A stretch of 49,518 nucleotides of DNA from Pseudonocardia oroxyli. GTDB lineage: Bacteria > Actinomycetota > Actinomycetes > Mycobacteriales > Pseudonocardiaceae. Under the pieces are notes generated by a model. It ran no database searches, was not told the DNA's origin, and saw only the letters and a list, made by a program, of their open reading frames with translations. The position numbers and the translations under genes were made by a program. Position 1 is the first letter of the stretch. Every line of letters starts with the position of its first letter. The stretch covers positions 1 to 49,518 of the forward strand of contig NZ_FNBE01000005.1 in NCBI RefSeq assembly GCF_900102195.1. Reading direction: 5' to 3'. Shown here piece after piece: positions 26,445 to 34,385 of the stretch.

Positions 26445-27638
26445 CTATCGCGCGAGCAGGTCGGCTCGCGGGTCGAAGGACTTCGTGGCGTCCGCGTAGG
26501 CCTCCAGTGCCGCCGCCGCCTCGTCGTCCAGCCGCTGCGGGACGGCCACCTCGACGGTGACGAGGAGGTCGCCCGCACCCTTCTTCGCCTGCACCCCGCG
26601 CCCGCGGACCCGGAAGGTCCGGCCGCTCGCGGTCCCCGCGGGGATCTTGAGCGACACGGTCGAGTCGAGGGTGGGCACGGTCAGGGTCGCACCCCGGACG
26701 AGTTCGGGGAAGGTCACCGGCACCTTGAGCGTGAGATCGCGCGAATCCTTCGCGGACCGGCCGAACAGCCGGTGCGGGGTCACGGAGAGCTTCACGTACA
26801 GGTCGCCGGACGGGCCGCCGAAGCGCCCCGGACCGCCCTTGCCCGCCAGCCGGATGCGCTGGCCGTCCTCCACGCCCGCCGGGATGCGGACGGTCAGCGG
26901 CCGTGCCTTGGTGCTGACGCCGTCCCCGTGGCACTCGGGGCACGGGTCGTCGATCACGGACCCGGTGCCGCGGCACTCGCGGCAGGGCTCCGACATCGCG
27001 AAGGCACCCTCGGAGCGGTTCACGAACCCGGATCCGCCGCACACCGGGCAGGTGTGCGGCGAGGTGCCGGGCCGCGCGCCGCTGCCGTGGCAGGTGTCGC
27101 AGGTGCCGGGGGACGTGACCGTCAGCGTCATGGTGGCGCCGCGGACCGCGTCCTCGAACGAGATCTGCAGCGCGCTCTCCACGTCGGAGCCCTGCTGGGC
27201 CCGCTGCGACGTGGGACCCGCGGCGGGGCCGCGGTTGCCGAACAGACCCCCGAAGAGGTCCCCCAGCCCACCGCCGCCACCGCCGCCGCGGCCCGCCTGC
27301 CCGAACAGGTCGTTCAGGTCGAAGCCCTGGGCCCCGCCCTGCGGGCCGAACCCGCCGGGGAAGCCCTGGCCGCCCCCGAAACCGCCGGGCATGCCGCCGC
27401 CCGCGAACATGCTGCGGGTCTCGTCGTACTCCTTGCGCTTGGCCGGGTCGCCGAGCACCCCGTACGCCTCGGAGACGGCCTTGAACCGGGCCTCCGCCTT
27501 GGAGTCGCCCGGATTGGCGTCCGGGTGCAGCTCGCGAGCGAGCTTGCGGTACGCCTTCTTGATCTCCGAGTCCGACGCCGTGGACGAGACGCCCAGCTCA
27601 CGGTAGAAGTCCTTCTCGATCCAGTCGCGCTGGGTCAT
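26445..27638 (-). CDS. dnaJ: Chaperone DnaJ
   Basis: The 397-residue type I J-protein has a J domain (HPD in LARELHPDANPG), a Gly/Phe-rich linker and four zinc-finger repeats (CDTCHGSG, CPVCGGSG, CRECRGTG, CPECHGDG). The C-terminal substrate-binding domains come last. It stimulates DnaK ATPase activity and delivers substrates. ATG 27638 is 11 bp after the grpE stop. The first repeat pair is complete, so both zinc sites should form. Confidence 0.96.
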   Translation of the reverse strand: MTQRDWIEKDFYRELGVSSTASDSEIKKAYRKLARELHPDANPGDSKAEARFKAVSEAYGVLGDPAKRKEYDETRSMFAGGGMPGGFGGGQGFPGGFGPQGGAQGFDLNDLFGQAGRGGGGGGGLGDLFGGLFGNRGPAAGPTSQRAQQGSDVESALQISFEDAVRGATMTLTVTSPGTCDTCHGSGARPGTSPHTCPVCGGSGFVNRSEGAFAMSEPCRECRGTGSVIDDPCPECHGDGVSTKARPLTVRIPAGVEDGQRIRLAGKGGPGRFGGPSGDLYVKLSVTPHRLFGRSAKDSRDLTLKVPVTFPELVRGATLTVPTLDSTVSLKIPAGTASGRTFRVRGRGVQAKKGAGDLLVTVEVAVPQRLDDEAAAALEAYADATKSFDPRADLLAR

Positions 27639-27649
27639 CCCGCCTCCTC

Positions 27650-28339
27650 TCAGCTTTCCGAAGTGTGCTCAGCGGTCGCCGCCGGGTCGTCCGGCGCGGT
27701 GTCCGGGCGGTCCGCGACGGTGACCATCGCGGGCCGCAGCACCCGGTCGGCGATCTTGTAGCCCTGCCGCAGCACGGCGGTCAGGACGGTGACCGTGGGC
27801 CCGGGGGCCTCGGCCGGCTCGTGCTGGACGGCCTCGTGCAACGACGGGTCGAACAGCTCCCCGTCCTCGCCGAAGGACTCCAGCCCCAGCCCGGCCACGA
27901 CACCGGCGATCTTGTCCGCCACCGACTTGAACGGCCCGGTGAGGTCCCCGTGCTGCTCGGCCCGCGCGATGTCGTCCAGCACGGTGAGCAGGTCGCTGAC
28001 GAAGGAGACCTTCGCGCTGACCAGGGTGGCCTCCCGGTCCCGGTCCACCCGGCGCCGGTAGTTCGCGTACTCGGCCTGCACGCGCTGCAGGTCGTTGGTG
28101 CGCTCCTCGAGCTGCTTCTCGAGGTCCGCGATGCGCGGGTCGTCCAGCTCGATCTCGGGCTCGGGCTGCGGGCGGGGAGTCGCCCCCGGGGCGGGGGCAC
28201 CCTGCTGGGCGCCCCCCTCCTCCGGGGTCCGGACCTCGCCCGTCAGGGGGTCGATCCGGCGCCGGTCCGTGAAGCGGATCGGCTGCTCCTGCTCCCCCTC
28301 CGGGCCCGGCCTGCGGTCGGATCCGTAGGGAGTGCTCAC
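27650..28339 (-). CDS. grpE: Nucleotide exchange factor GrpE
   Basis: The 229-residue GrpE has a disordered N-terminal extension of about 70 residues, a long coiled coil ([25 protein letters not shown]) and the C-terminal beta domain ([29 protein letters not shown]). It accelerates ADP release from DnaK. GTG 28339 overlaps the dnaK stop by 4 bp, so the two are translationally coupled. Confidence 0.96.
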   Translation of the reverse strand: MSTPYGSDRRPGPEGEQEQPIRFTDRRRIDPLTGEVRTPEEGGAQQGAPAPGATPRPQPEPEIELDDPRIADLEKQLEERTNDLQRVQAEYANYRRRVDRDREATLVSAKVSFVSDLLTVLDDIARAEQHGDLTGPFKSVADKIAGVVAGLGLESFGEDGELFDPSLHEAVQHEPAEAPGPTVTVLTAVLRQGYKIADRVLRPAMVTVADRPDTAPDDPAATAEHTSES

Positions 28340-30198
28340 TTGTCCTTCTTCTCCTCGTCGTCGACGATCTCGGCGTCCACCACGTCGTCGTCCGCGGCCT
28401 TGGCGCCGCCCGCGTCCGCACCCGGGGCGTCACCCGCGGGGGCACCCTCGGCGCCGGGCTGCTGGTAGAGCGCCTGGCCGAGCTTCTGCGACTCGGTGGC
28501 CAGCTTCTCCATCGAGGACTTGATGGCCTCGGCGTCGGTGCCCTTCAGGGCCTCCCGCACCTCGTTCAGCCCGGACTCCACCGACTCCTTGACGTCCGCG
28601 GGGACCTTCTCCTCGTTGTCCTTCAGGAACTTCTCCGTCTGGTACACGAGGGTCTCGGCCTGGTTGCGGACCTCGGCCTCCTCACGACGCTTGGCGTCCT
28701 CCGCGGCGTGCGCCTCGGCCTCGGCCATCATGCGGTCGATCTCGTCCTTGCTCAGGGCCGAGCCGCCGGTGATCGTCATGTCCTGGCTCTTGCCGGTGCC
28801 CTTGTCGATCGCGGTGACCTTCACGATGCCGTTGGCGTCGATGTCGAAGGACACCTCGATCTGCGGGACGCCCCGGGGGGCGGGCGGCAGGCCGGTCAGC
28901 TCGAACATGCCGAGCTTCTTGTTGTAGGCCGCGATCTCGCGCTCACCCTGGAAGACCTGGATCTGCACGGACGGCTGGTTGTCGTCCGCCGTCGTGAAGA
29001 TCTCGCTCTTCTTGGTGGGGATGGTGGTGTTGCGCTCGATGAGCTTGGTCATCACGCCGCCCTTGGTCTCGATGCCCAGGGACAGCGGGGTGACGTCCAG
29101 CAGCAGGACGTCCTTGACCTCACCGCGGAGCACACCGGCCTGCAGGGCGGCGCCGACGGCGACGACCTCGTCCGGGTTCACGCCCTTGTTGGGCTCCTTG
29201 CCGCCGGTCAGCTCCTTCACCAGGTCGGTGACGGCGGGCATGCGGGTGGAGCCACCCACGAGCACCACGTGGTCGATGTCGCCGACGGAGATGCCGGCGT
29301 CCTTCACCACCTGGTTGAACGGGGCGCGGGTGCGGTCGAGCAGGTCCTGCGTGATGCGCTGGAACTCGGCGCGGGAGAGCGTCTCGTCCAGGAACAGCGG
29401 GTTCTTGTCACCGTCGACCGTGATGTACGGCAGGTTGATGGTGGCGTTGTTCGAGCTGGACAGCTCGATCTTCGCCTTCTCCGCGGCCTCGCGGAGCCGC
29501 TGCATGGCCATCTTGTCCTTGGTCAGGTCGATGCCCTGCGCGCTCTTGAACCTGTCGACGAGCCAGGTGACGATCCGCTCGTCCCAGTCGTCTCCACCGA
29601 GGTGGTTGTCGCCGTTGGTGGCCTTGACCTCGACGACGCCGTCCCCGATCTCGAGCAGGGACACGTCGAACGTGCCGCCGCCGAGGTCGAACACGAGGAT
29701 CGTCTGCTCGGTCTCACCCTTGTCCAGGCCGTACGCCAGCGCGGCCGCGGTGGGCTCGTTGACGATGCGCAGGACGTTGAGGCCCGCGATCTGGCCGGCC
29801 TCCTTGGTGGCCTGGCGCTGCGCGTCCTCGAAGTACGCGGGGACGGTGATCACCGCGTCGGTGATCGGCTCACCGAGGTAGGACTCGGCGTCCCGCTTGA
29901 GCTTCTGCAGCACGCGCGCGGAGATCTCCTGCGTGCTGTAGGTCTTGCCGTCGATGTCCGGGGTCTTCCAGTCACCGCCGATGTGGCGCTTCACCGACCG
30001 GAACGTGCGGTCCGAGTTGGTGACGGCCTGGTTCTTGGCGGACTGGCCCACGAGGACCTCGCCGTTGCGTGCGAACGCCACCACCGACGGCGTGGTCCGA
30101 GCGCCCTCGGAGTTGGCGATGACCGTCGGCTCCCCGCCCTCGAGGACGGCGACGACGGAGTTGGTGGTCCCGAGGTCGATGCCGACCGCACGAGCCAT
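28336..30198 (-). CDS. dnaK: Chaperone DnaK (Hsp70)
   Basis: The 620-residue Hsp70 has the ATPase start GIDLGTTNS (5-13), the phosphate-2 segment [15 protein letters not shown] and the GGSTRMPAV motif. The linker [12 protein letters not shown], a substrate domain and a C-terminal Gly/Ala-rich lid end (about 585-620, acidic EEKK terminus) complete it. ATG 30198 follows GGAGG and replaces the longer open frame to 30279. It heads the dnaK-grpE-dnaJ-hspR operon. The promoter and three HAIR-like operators lie within 150 bp upstream. Confidence 0.97.
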   Translation of the reverse strand: MARAVGIDLGTTNSVVAVLEGGEPTVIANSEGARTTPSVVAFARNGEVLVGQSAKNQAVTNSDRTFRSVKRHIGGDWKTPDIDGKTYSTQEISARVLQKLKRDAESYLGEPITDAVITVPAYFEDAQRQATKEAGQIAGLNVLRIVNEPTAAALAYGLDKGETEQTILVFDLGGGTFDVSLLEIGDGVVEVKATNGDNHLGGDDWDERIVTWLVDRFKSAQGIDLTKDKMAMQRLREAAEKAKIELSSSNNATINLPYITVDGDKNPLFLDETLSRAEFQRITQDLLDRTRAPFNQVVKDAGISVGDIDHVVLVGGSTRMPAVTDLVKELTGGKEPNKGVNPDEVVAVGAALQAGVLRGEVKDVLLLDVTPLSLGIETKGGVMTKLIERNTTIPTKKSEIFTTADDNQPSVQIQVFQGEREIAAYNKKLGMFELTGLPPAPRGVPQIEVSFDIDANGIVKVTAIDKGTGKSQDMTITGGSALSKDEIDRMMAEAEAHAAEDAKRREEAEVRNQAETLVYQTEKFLKDNEEKVPADVKESVESGLNEVREALKGTDAEAIKSSMEKLATESQKLGQALYQQPGAEGAPAGDAPGADAGGAKAADDDVVDAEIVDDEEKKDK

Positions 30199-30231
30199 GG
30201 TTGATGCCTCCGAAATGTTGGTGACCGCTCC

Positions 30232-30252
30232 GTTGAGCGGATCGGGCTCAAG
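30232..30252. promoter_or_regulatory. HAIR-like operator 1 of dnaK, over the -10
   Basis: GTTGAGC, 7 nt, GCTCAAG is a close HAIR variant. It covers the end of the predicted -10 (30251-30256). Confidence 0.75.
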
Positions 30253-30279
30253 TCTTGCGTTCCGGGCGCGGCCCGTCAA
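30251..30279 (-). promoter_or_regulatory. Predicted dnaK promoter
   Basis: Reading leftward, TTGACG (30279-30274), 17 nt, AAGACT (30256-30251). It sits between HAIR 1 and HAIR 2. The leader would be about 45 nt with a GGAGG ribosome site. Confidence 0.55.
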
Positions 30280-30285
30280 CTCGGG

Positions 30286-30306
30286 CTTGAGCCTGGTTCG
30301 CTCAAC
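30286..30306. promoter_or_regulatory. HAIR-like operator 2 of dnaK, upstream of the -35
   Basis: CTTGAGC, 7 nt, GCTCAAC. It begins 54 bp from HAIR 1 and abuts the -35 region. Confidence 0.75.
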
Positions 30307-30338
30307 TCTCTGACCGGTCCAACGGGCGGCCTCCGGAG

Positions 30339-30359
30339 GTTGTTCCCACCCGGCTCAAC
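30339..30359. promoter_or_regulatory. Degenerate HAIR-like operator 3 of dnaK
   Basis: GTTGTTC, 7 nt, GCTCAAC. The right half is perfect and the left half weak. It starts 53 bp from HAIR 2, keeping the same helical face. Confidence 0.5.
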
Positions 30360-30410
30360 TTTCTCCGTATCCCGCATTCTCGGGTTCGGACTAGAGAGCC
30401 GAAGACGCCC

Positions 30411-30869
30411 CTACAGCGGCGGGGCGGGCCGGGGCGGGGGCACCTCGTCGCCCCGGTGCGGCAGCGTCTCCTCGACCGGCGCGAGCGCACGCTGGGAGTC
30501 CGGCGCGGGCCGCCCGGCGGCGTCCCGGTACTCCAGGGTGCCGTCCGCGGTCAGGTCGGCGACGTAGCCCGCCGCGGCGAGCTGCTCCTCGTCCAGGTCC
30601 GCCAGCAGCTCCCACCGCGAGGGGACGACGCGGTAGTCCGGCCAGTCGAGGTGGCCGTAGGCGTCGTGCAGGTCCGCGAGCAGGCCCGCGAAGACCTGCT
30701 GCCAGCGCAGCGGCATCGCCTCCGCCAGCGACCGCGGCACCACCAGGTAGTCCGGCCCCGCGCCGGGGACCGGGCGGTCGAGGTAGTCCGCGAGCGGCGT
30801 CGTCGAGCGCGGCCGCGGCGGGGTGGACCAGGACGAGGGGGCGGACTGGGGGCGGTCCGGGCGGCTCAC
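30411..30869 (-). CDS. Unknown protein at the end of the T4SS-like operon
   Basis: The 152-residue protein has no membrane helix and no motif I recognise. Its middle part (about 30-110) is well ordered and rich in aromatic and acidic residues (YLVVPRSLAEAMPLRWQQVF, HLDWPDYRVVPSRWELLADL); both ends are Pro/Arg-rich. GTG 30869 lies 11 bp after the stop of the NlpC/P60 gene, so it belongs to the operon and probably to the same complex. No terminator is obvious between its stop and the dnaK control region. Confidence 0.6.
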   Translation of the reverse strand: MSRPDRPQSAPSSWSTPPRPRSTTPLADYLDRPVPGAGPDYLVVPRSLAEAMPLRWQQVFAGLLADLHDAYGHLDWPDYRVVPSRWELLADLDEEQLAAAGYVADLTADGTLEYRDAAGRPAPDSQRALAPVEETLPHRGDEVPPPRPAPPL

Positions 30870-30880
30870 GGGGCTCCTGT

Positions 30881-31894
30881 TCAGGCGGTGTTGGCAGGCG
30901 TGCCGGGCCGGGTGGCGAGGGGCACCAGCTCGTCGTACTCCCAATTTACCGGCTGGACCCGCACGTTCTGCCCGCTGTAGGGCGCCTCGACCATCTGGTC
31001 GTTGCCCAGGTAGAGGAACACGTGGTGGATGGTGCGCGGATCGTTGCGGTCGTAGGCGTAGAACATCAGGTCGCCGGGTTGGGCGTCGCGCACGGGCAGG
31101 TGCCCGCCCGCCCGGTACTGGTCCCGGGACACCCGCGGGAGCTGCACGCCCGCCGCCTCGAAGGCCCGCAGCATCAGCCCGGAGCAGTCGTAGGTGTTCG
31201 GCCCGGTCGCGCCCCACACGTAGGGCTTGCCCACCTCGCCGAGGGCGAACTCGATCGCGGCCCGGGCCACGCCCGCGGGCAGGGACGCGGCCGAGGGCCC
31301 GCACCCCGCCGGGTCGGCGACCCCGCCGAACTGCCCGACCAGACCCGCGGCGAGGGTCTCCCACTTCGCGTAGGCGTCCGGGAAGGCCGAGCGCTGCACG
31401 GTCTGCGCGGCCACGGTCACCGGCATCTGCTCCCAGCGCGGGACCTGCAGCAGCCGCTCGTAGAAGGTCCGCGAGCTGTAGAGCGGGTCGGTGACCTGCG
31501 CGGGCGAGCCCCACCCCTGGGAGGGGCGCTGCTGGAACAGCCCCAACGAGTCCCGGTCCCCGTAGTCGATGTTCCGCAGGGTCGACTCCTGCATCGCCGT
31601 GGCCAGCGCGACCAGCCAGGCCCGCGGGGGCGTGTTCATCTCCTTGCCGACGCCGATGATCGTGTTCGCGTTCTGCTTCTGCTCGTCGCTCAGCGTCTCC
31701 AGCGTCGCGCCCGCCTGCTGTCCCGCGGTGGAGCGCCCGACCGCGCCGATGCCCGCGTCGCAGGCGCCCATGGTGGGGCCCGGCTGCGCCTGGTTCGGGG
31801 CGAACGCGAGGAACCCGAGCGCCAGGAACACCACCAGCGCCACCCCGATGGCGACGAACGGCAGCAGCAGGCGCAGCGGCCGGAACAGGCGCAT
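30881..31894 (-). CDS. Bifunctional murein hydrolase: lysozyme-like plus NlpC/P60 domains
   Basis: The 337-residue protein has an N-terminal membrane anchor (about 8-32). A lysozyme/VirB1-like transglycosylase-type domain (about 65-190) carries a candidate catalytic Glu103 in ALATAMQESTLRN. A C-terminal NlpC/P60 cysteine peptidase domain (about 205-330) carries Cys237 in YDCSGLM and a catalytic His at 290-291 in IHHVFLYLG. In conjugation systems such proteins open peptidoglycan for the channel. It is fourth from the end of a row of T4SS-like genes, 3 bp after the VirB8-like gene. Confidence 0.85.
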   Translation of the reverse strand: MRLFRPLRLLLPFVAIGVALVVFLALGFLAFAPNQAQPGPTMGACDAGIGAVGRSTAGQQAGATLETLSDEQKQNANTIIGVGKEMNTPPRAWLVALATAMQESTLRNIDYGDRDSLGLFQQRPSQGWGSPAQVTDPLYSSRTFYERLLQVPRWEQMPVTVAAQTVQRSAFPDAYAKWETLAAGLVGQFGGVADPAGCGPSAASLPAGVARAAIEFALGEVGKPYVWGATGPNTYDCSGLMLRAFEAAGVQLPRVSRDQYRAGGHLPVRDAQPGDLMFYAYDRNDPRTIHHVFLYLGNDQMVEAPYSGQNVRVQPVNWEYDELVPLATRPGTPANTA

Positions 31895-31897
31895 CGC

Positions 31898-32473
31898 TCA
31901 GGCCTGGTCGTAGCCGGCGACCCGCCAGCCCGCCTCGGTCTCGACGACGGTGATCGCGAGGGTCACCGCGTCCGTCGGGACGTCCACGTCCACGCTGCGC
32001 GGGGAGACCTCGGTGGCCCGCGCCGGGCCCGTCACCCGGCTCGCCGGGATGTTGGCCGGATCCACGCCGGAGAGGGTGCCGACGTACTCCGACGTCGTGA
32101 AGGGGGCCAGGCCGTTGACCCACACCTCGTTCGTCACGCCGTCGGGGTGGTTCACCCAGGCCGCCGCCCAGTTCGCCGCCACCTGCAGGGCGGCGGGCGG
32201 GACCGCGCTCAACGGCAGCGTGGTCGGCGTGAGCGGCGCGACCGGGGGCAACGCCGTCGGGCCCGCCGAGGACGGGGCCCGGACGGCCGTCGTCGTGGTC
32301 GGCGAGGCGATCCCGCGCTCCGCGGACTCGCGCCCGCCGAGCGCGAACCCGGCCAGCACGAGGAGCCCCACGACGACGACGGCGGTGGCCGCCAGCCGCA
32401 GCGGGCTGCCCAGTGGCCAGGACCAGAGGGCCCGGTACGCGGCGGCCCGTCCGCGCGGAGACCTAATCGGCAC
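31898..32473 (-). CDS. VirB8/TcpC-like membrane protein
   Basis: The 191-residue protein has a basic cytosolic start, one membrane helix (about 28-47), a Thr/Pro-rich linker and an extracytoplasmic domain (about 95-191). That domain contains VAANWAAAWVNHPDGVTNEVWVNGLAPFT and ends TVVETEAGWRVAGYD. This is the single-helix plus NTF2-like domain plan of VirB8/TcpC conjugation proteins. Assignment rests on topology, domain pattern and location between VirB6-like and murein hydrolase genes. GTG 32473 overlaps the preceding gene by 11 bp. Confidence 0.65.
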   Translation of the reverse strand: MPIRSPRGRAAAYRALWSWPLGSPLRLAATAVVVVGLLVLAGFALGGRESAERGIASPTTTTAVRAPSSAGPTALPPVAPLTPTTLPLSAVPPAALQVAANWAAAWVNHPDGVTNEVWVNGLAPFTTSEYVGTLSGVDPANIPASRVTGPARATEVSPRSVDVDVPTDAVTLAITVVETEAGWRVAGYDQA

Positions 32474-34385
32474 GGCCGGACCTCGCGGGGCGGTAGATGC
32501 GGTAGACGGTGGTGCCGTCGACGACCTCGGGCTCGGCCGCGCGCACCTCGGGGGCGCGACGCCGGTAGATCACCCGCTCGTCGATCTCGCCGGGGTCCGT
32601 GCGGGCGGGCGGGCGGGCGGCGATCGCCTGGGCGCCGCCGCCCACGGCGGGCAGGGCGCCGCGCTGGGCGGGCGCCACGGGCTGCGGGTGCCTGCGCGGG
32701 GTCCGTGCCCCCGGCCCGGCCTGGGTGACGGTCCCCTGCACCGGGGGCGCGTGGTACTCGGCCTCGGGTCGGACCGCGTCGGGGTCGCCGCCCGCGGAGC
32801 CCACCCGCCGCTCGTCCCACCAGCGGCCCTGCCGCGACTCCGGCTCGGGGCCGCGCATCCGCTGCCAGACCCGGGACATCGGGCCGCCACCGGCGCCGGG
32901 CACGATCCCGCCGAACTGGTCCCGGGTCAACGACACCATGGACACGAGCCTGCGGAAGGGCCGCGCCACCGCCCACAGCACCACCGTCACCACACCGGTG
33001 ACCAGCAGCGCGAGCCACAGGTCGATGCCCGAGCCGGGCCGGAACAGCGAGACCACCAGCAGCGCGTGCAGGCCCGCGAGCGCCCCGACGATCACCGTGT
33101 TCACGATCGCCGCGCCCGCCACCCGCAGCAGCGCGGGCAGCACGTCCGGCTTGAGCACCGCGACGACCGCGATCACCGGCGCCGTCATCACCATGAGCCG
33201 CAGCAGCAGCATCGAGACCAGCACCAGCACCTTGGACAGCAGCTGGAACAGCGCGATGCACACCGCCTGGATCACCGCGAGCACCCCGACGCCGACGCGG
33301 CTGCCGGACTCGCCCTGGAAGTAGGAGTAGCGGTCGCCCATCTGCCCGGCGAGCGCCTCGAAGTCCGCCTTCTTCTGCTCGGCGAGCTCGGGGGTGTCCG
33401 CCCCGGTGGCGACCTCGTCGATGGTGAACGTGGAGGCGCGCAGCAGGGGTCGGCCCAGATCCTGGGCCTGGGGGACGTCCGGCGACCCGAAGTTCCCGCG
33501 CTGCCAGTTCTGGTAGACGACCTGGTCGACCAGCACCGTCGGCAGCGTGTCCCGGTCGCCGAGGCCCACCTGCGCGAGGAAGCCCTCCTGCATCTGCGTG
33601 ACGCCGTCGAGGAGCAGGGTGTCCGCGGCCCGCGCCCAGTTCACCGGGGCCAGGTAGGCGGCCGCGGCCAGGATCAGCGCGCCGATGCCCAGCGCCGCCC
33701 GCTGCGTCTGCCGGGCCAGGTCGCCGCGCATGGCGAGGACGAGCAGGACGATCGCGAGGATCACCAGCGCCACGCCGATCCACGGCAGGAACACCGACTC
33801 GTACATCGCCCGGGTGGCGGAGGTGATGACCCCGTCGAGCGGGTCGAGCAGGGCACCGCCGTCCGCGATCAGGTAGTGCGCCCAGTTGACGCCGCCGACG
33901 GCGAACTTCGCCACGTTGAAGGTCTGGTTGCCCAGCCAGGTGTCCGTGGTCGTCGCGGGATTGAGGACGCCGCCGCCACAGCCGAGGTCGTAGTTGTGCC
34001 AGGTCATCCCGGCGTAGCCGACCTCGCGGTACACCGAACCCGGCTCGCCGCCGTCGATCCGCGGCGGGTCGAGCGAGCCGACGAGCCCCGTCCCCGGCCG
34101 GTCCGGCTCGGGCGCGCTCTTGCAGTCGAAGGGCTGGGCGGACGCGGGCGCCCCGATCAGACCGGTCCCCACCACGATGCCGACGACGACGAGCAAGGCG
34201 GCAGGCCGCGCCGAGAGGAACCTCAGGGCGGTTCGGGAGGGCCGGGAATCGCCCTGATGTCCATCTCGGGGGAGGAAGGCGGGGTCGGGGCGGCGGCGCA
34301 GGCCGCGGACCAGGGCGGCGACGAGCACGAGCAGCACCGCGAGCAGCCCGAGCAGTCCGCCGCCCGTGAGACCCGCGGGGGTCAC
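32463..34385 (-). CDS. VirB6/TrbL-like polytopic membrane protein
   Basis: The 640-residue protein starts with a membrane helix and a second signal-like helix (about 55-80, ALLVVVGIVVGTGLIGAPASA). An extracytoplasmic segment with several Cys follows, then about seven membrane helices (about 185-485). The C-terminal 150 residues are a proline- and arginine-rich cytosolic tail. This is the plan of TrbL/VirB6-type inner-membrane pore proteins of conjugation systems. GTG 34385 overlaps the VirB4-like stop (GTGA). The long open frame upstream of this GTG is antisense shadow and is not used. Confidence 0.7.
   Translation of the reverse strand: MTPAGLTGGGLLGLLAVLLVLVAALVRGLRRRPDPAFLPRDGHQGDSRPSRTALRFLSARPAALLVVVGIVVGTGLIGAPASAQPFDCKSAPEPDRPGTGLVGSLDPPRIDGGEPGSVYREVGYAGMTWHNYDLGCGGGVLNPATTTDTWLGNQTFNVAKFAVGGVNWAHYLIADGGALLDPLDGVITSATRAMYESVFLPWIGVALVILAIVLLVLAMRGDLARQTQRAALGIGALILAAAAYLAPVNWARAADTLLLDGVTQMQEGFLAQVGLGDRDTLPTVLVDQVVYQNWQRGNFGSPDVPQAQDLGRPLLRASTFTIDEVATGADTPELAEQKKADFEALAGQMGDRYSYFQGESGSRVGVGVLAVIQAVCIALFQLLSKVLVLVSMLLLRLMVMTAPVIAVVAVLKPDVLPALLRVAGAAIVNTVIVGALAGLHALLVVSLFRPGSGIDLWLALLVTGVVTVVLWAVARPFRRLVSMVSLTRDQFGGIVPGAGGGPMSRVWQRMRGPEPESRQGRWWDERRVGSAGGDPDAVRPEAEYHAPPVQGTVTQAGPGARTPRRHPQPVAPAQRGALPAVGGGAQAIAARPPARTDPGEIDERVIYRRRAPEVRAAEPEVVDGTTVYRIYRPARSGRAD

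Noticed and set aside
30232..30306. CIRCE/HrcA operator at dnaK
   Set aside because: No TTAGCACTC-N9-GAGTGCTAA is present. The repeats fit HAIR, and hspR is in the operon.
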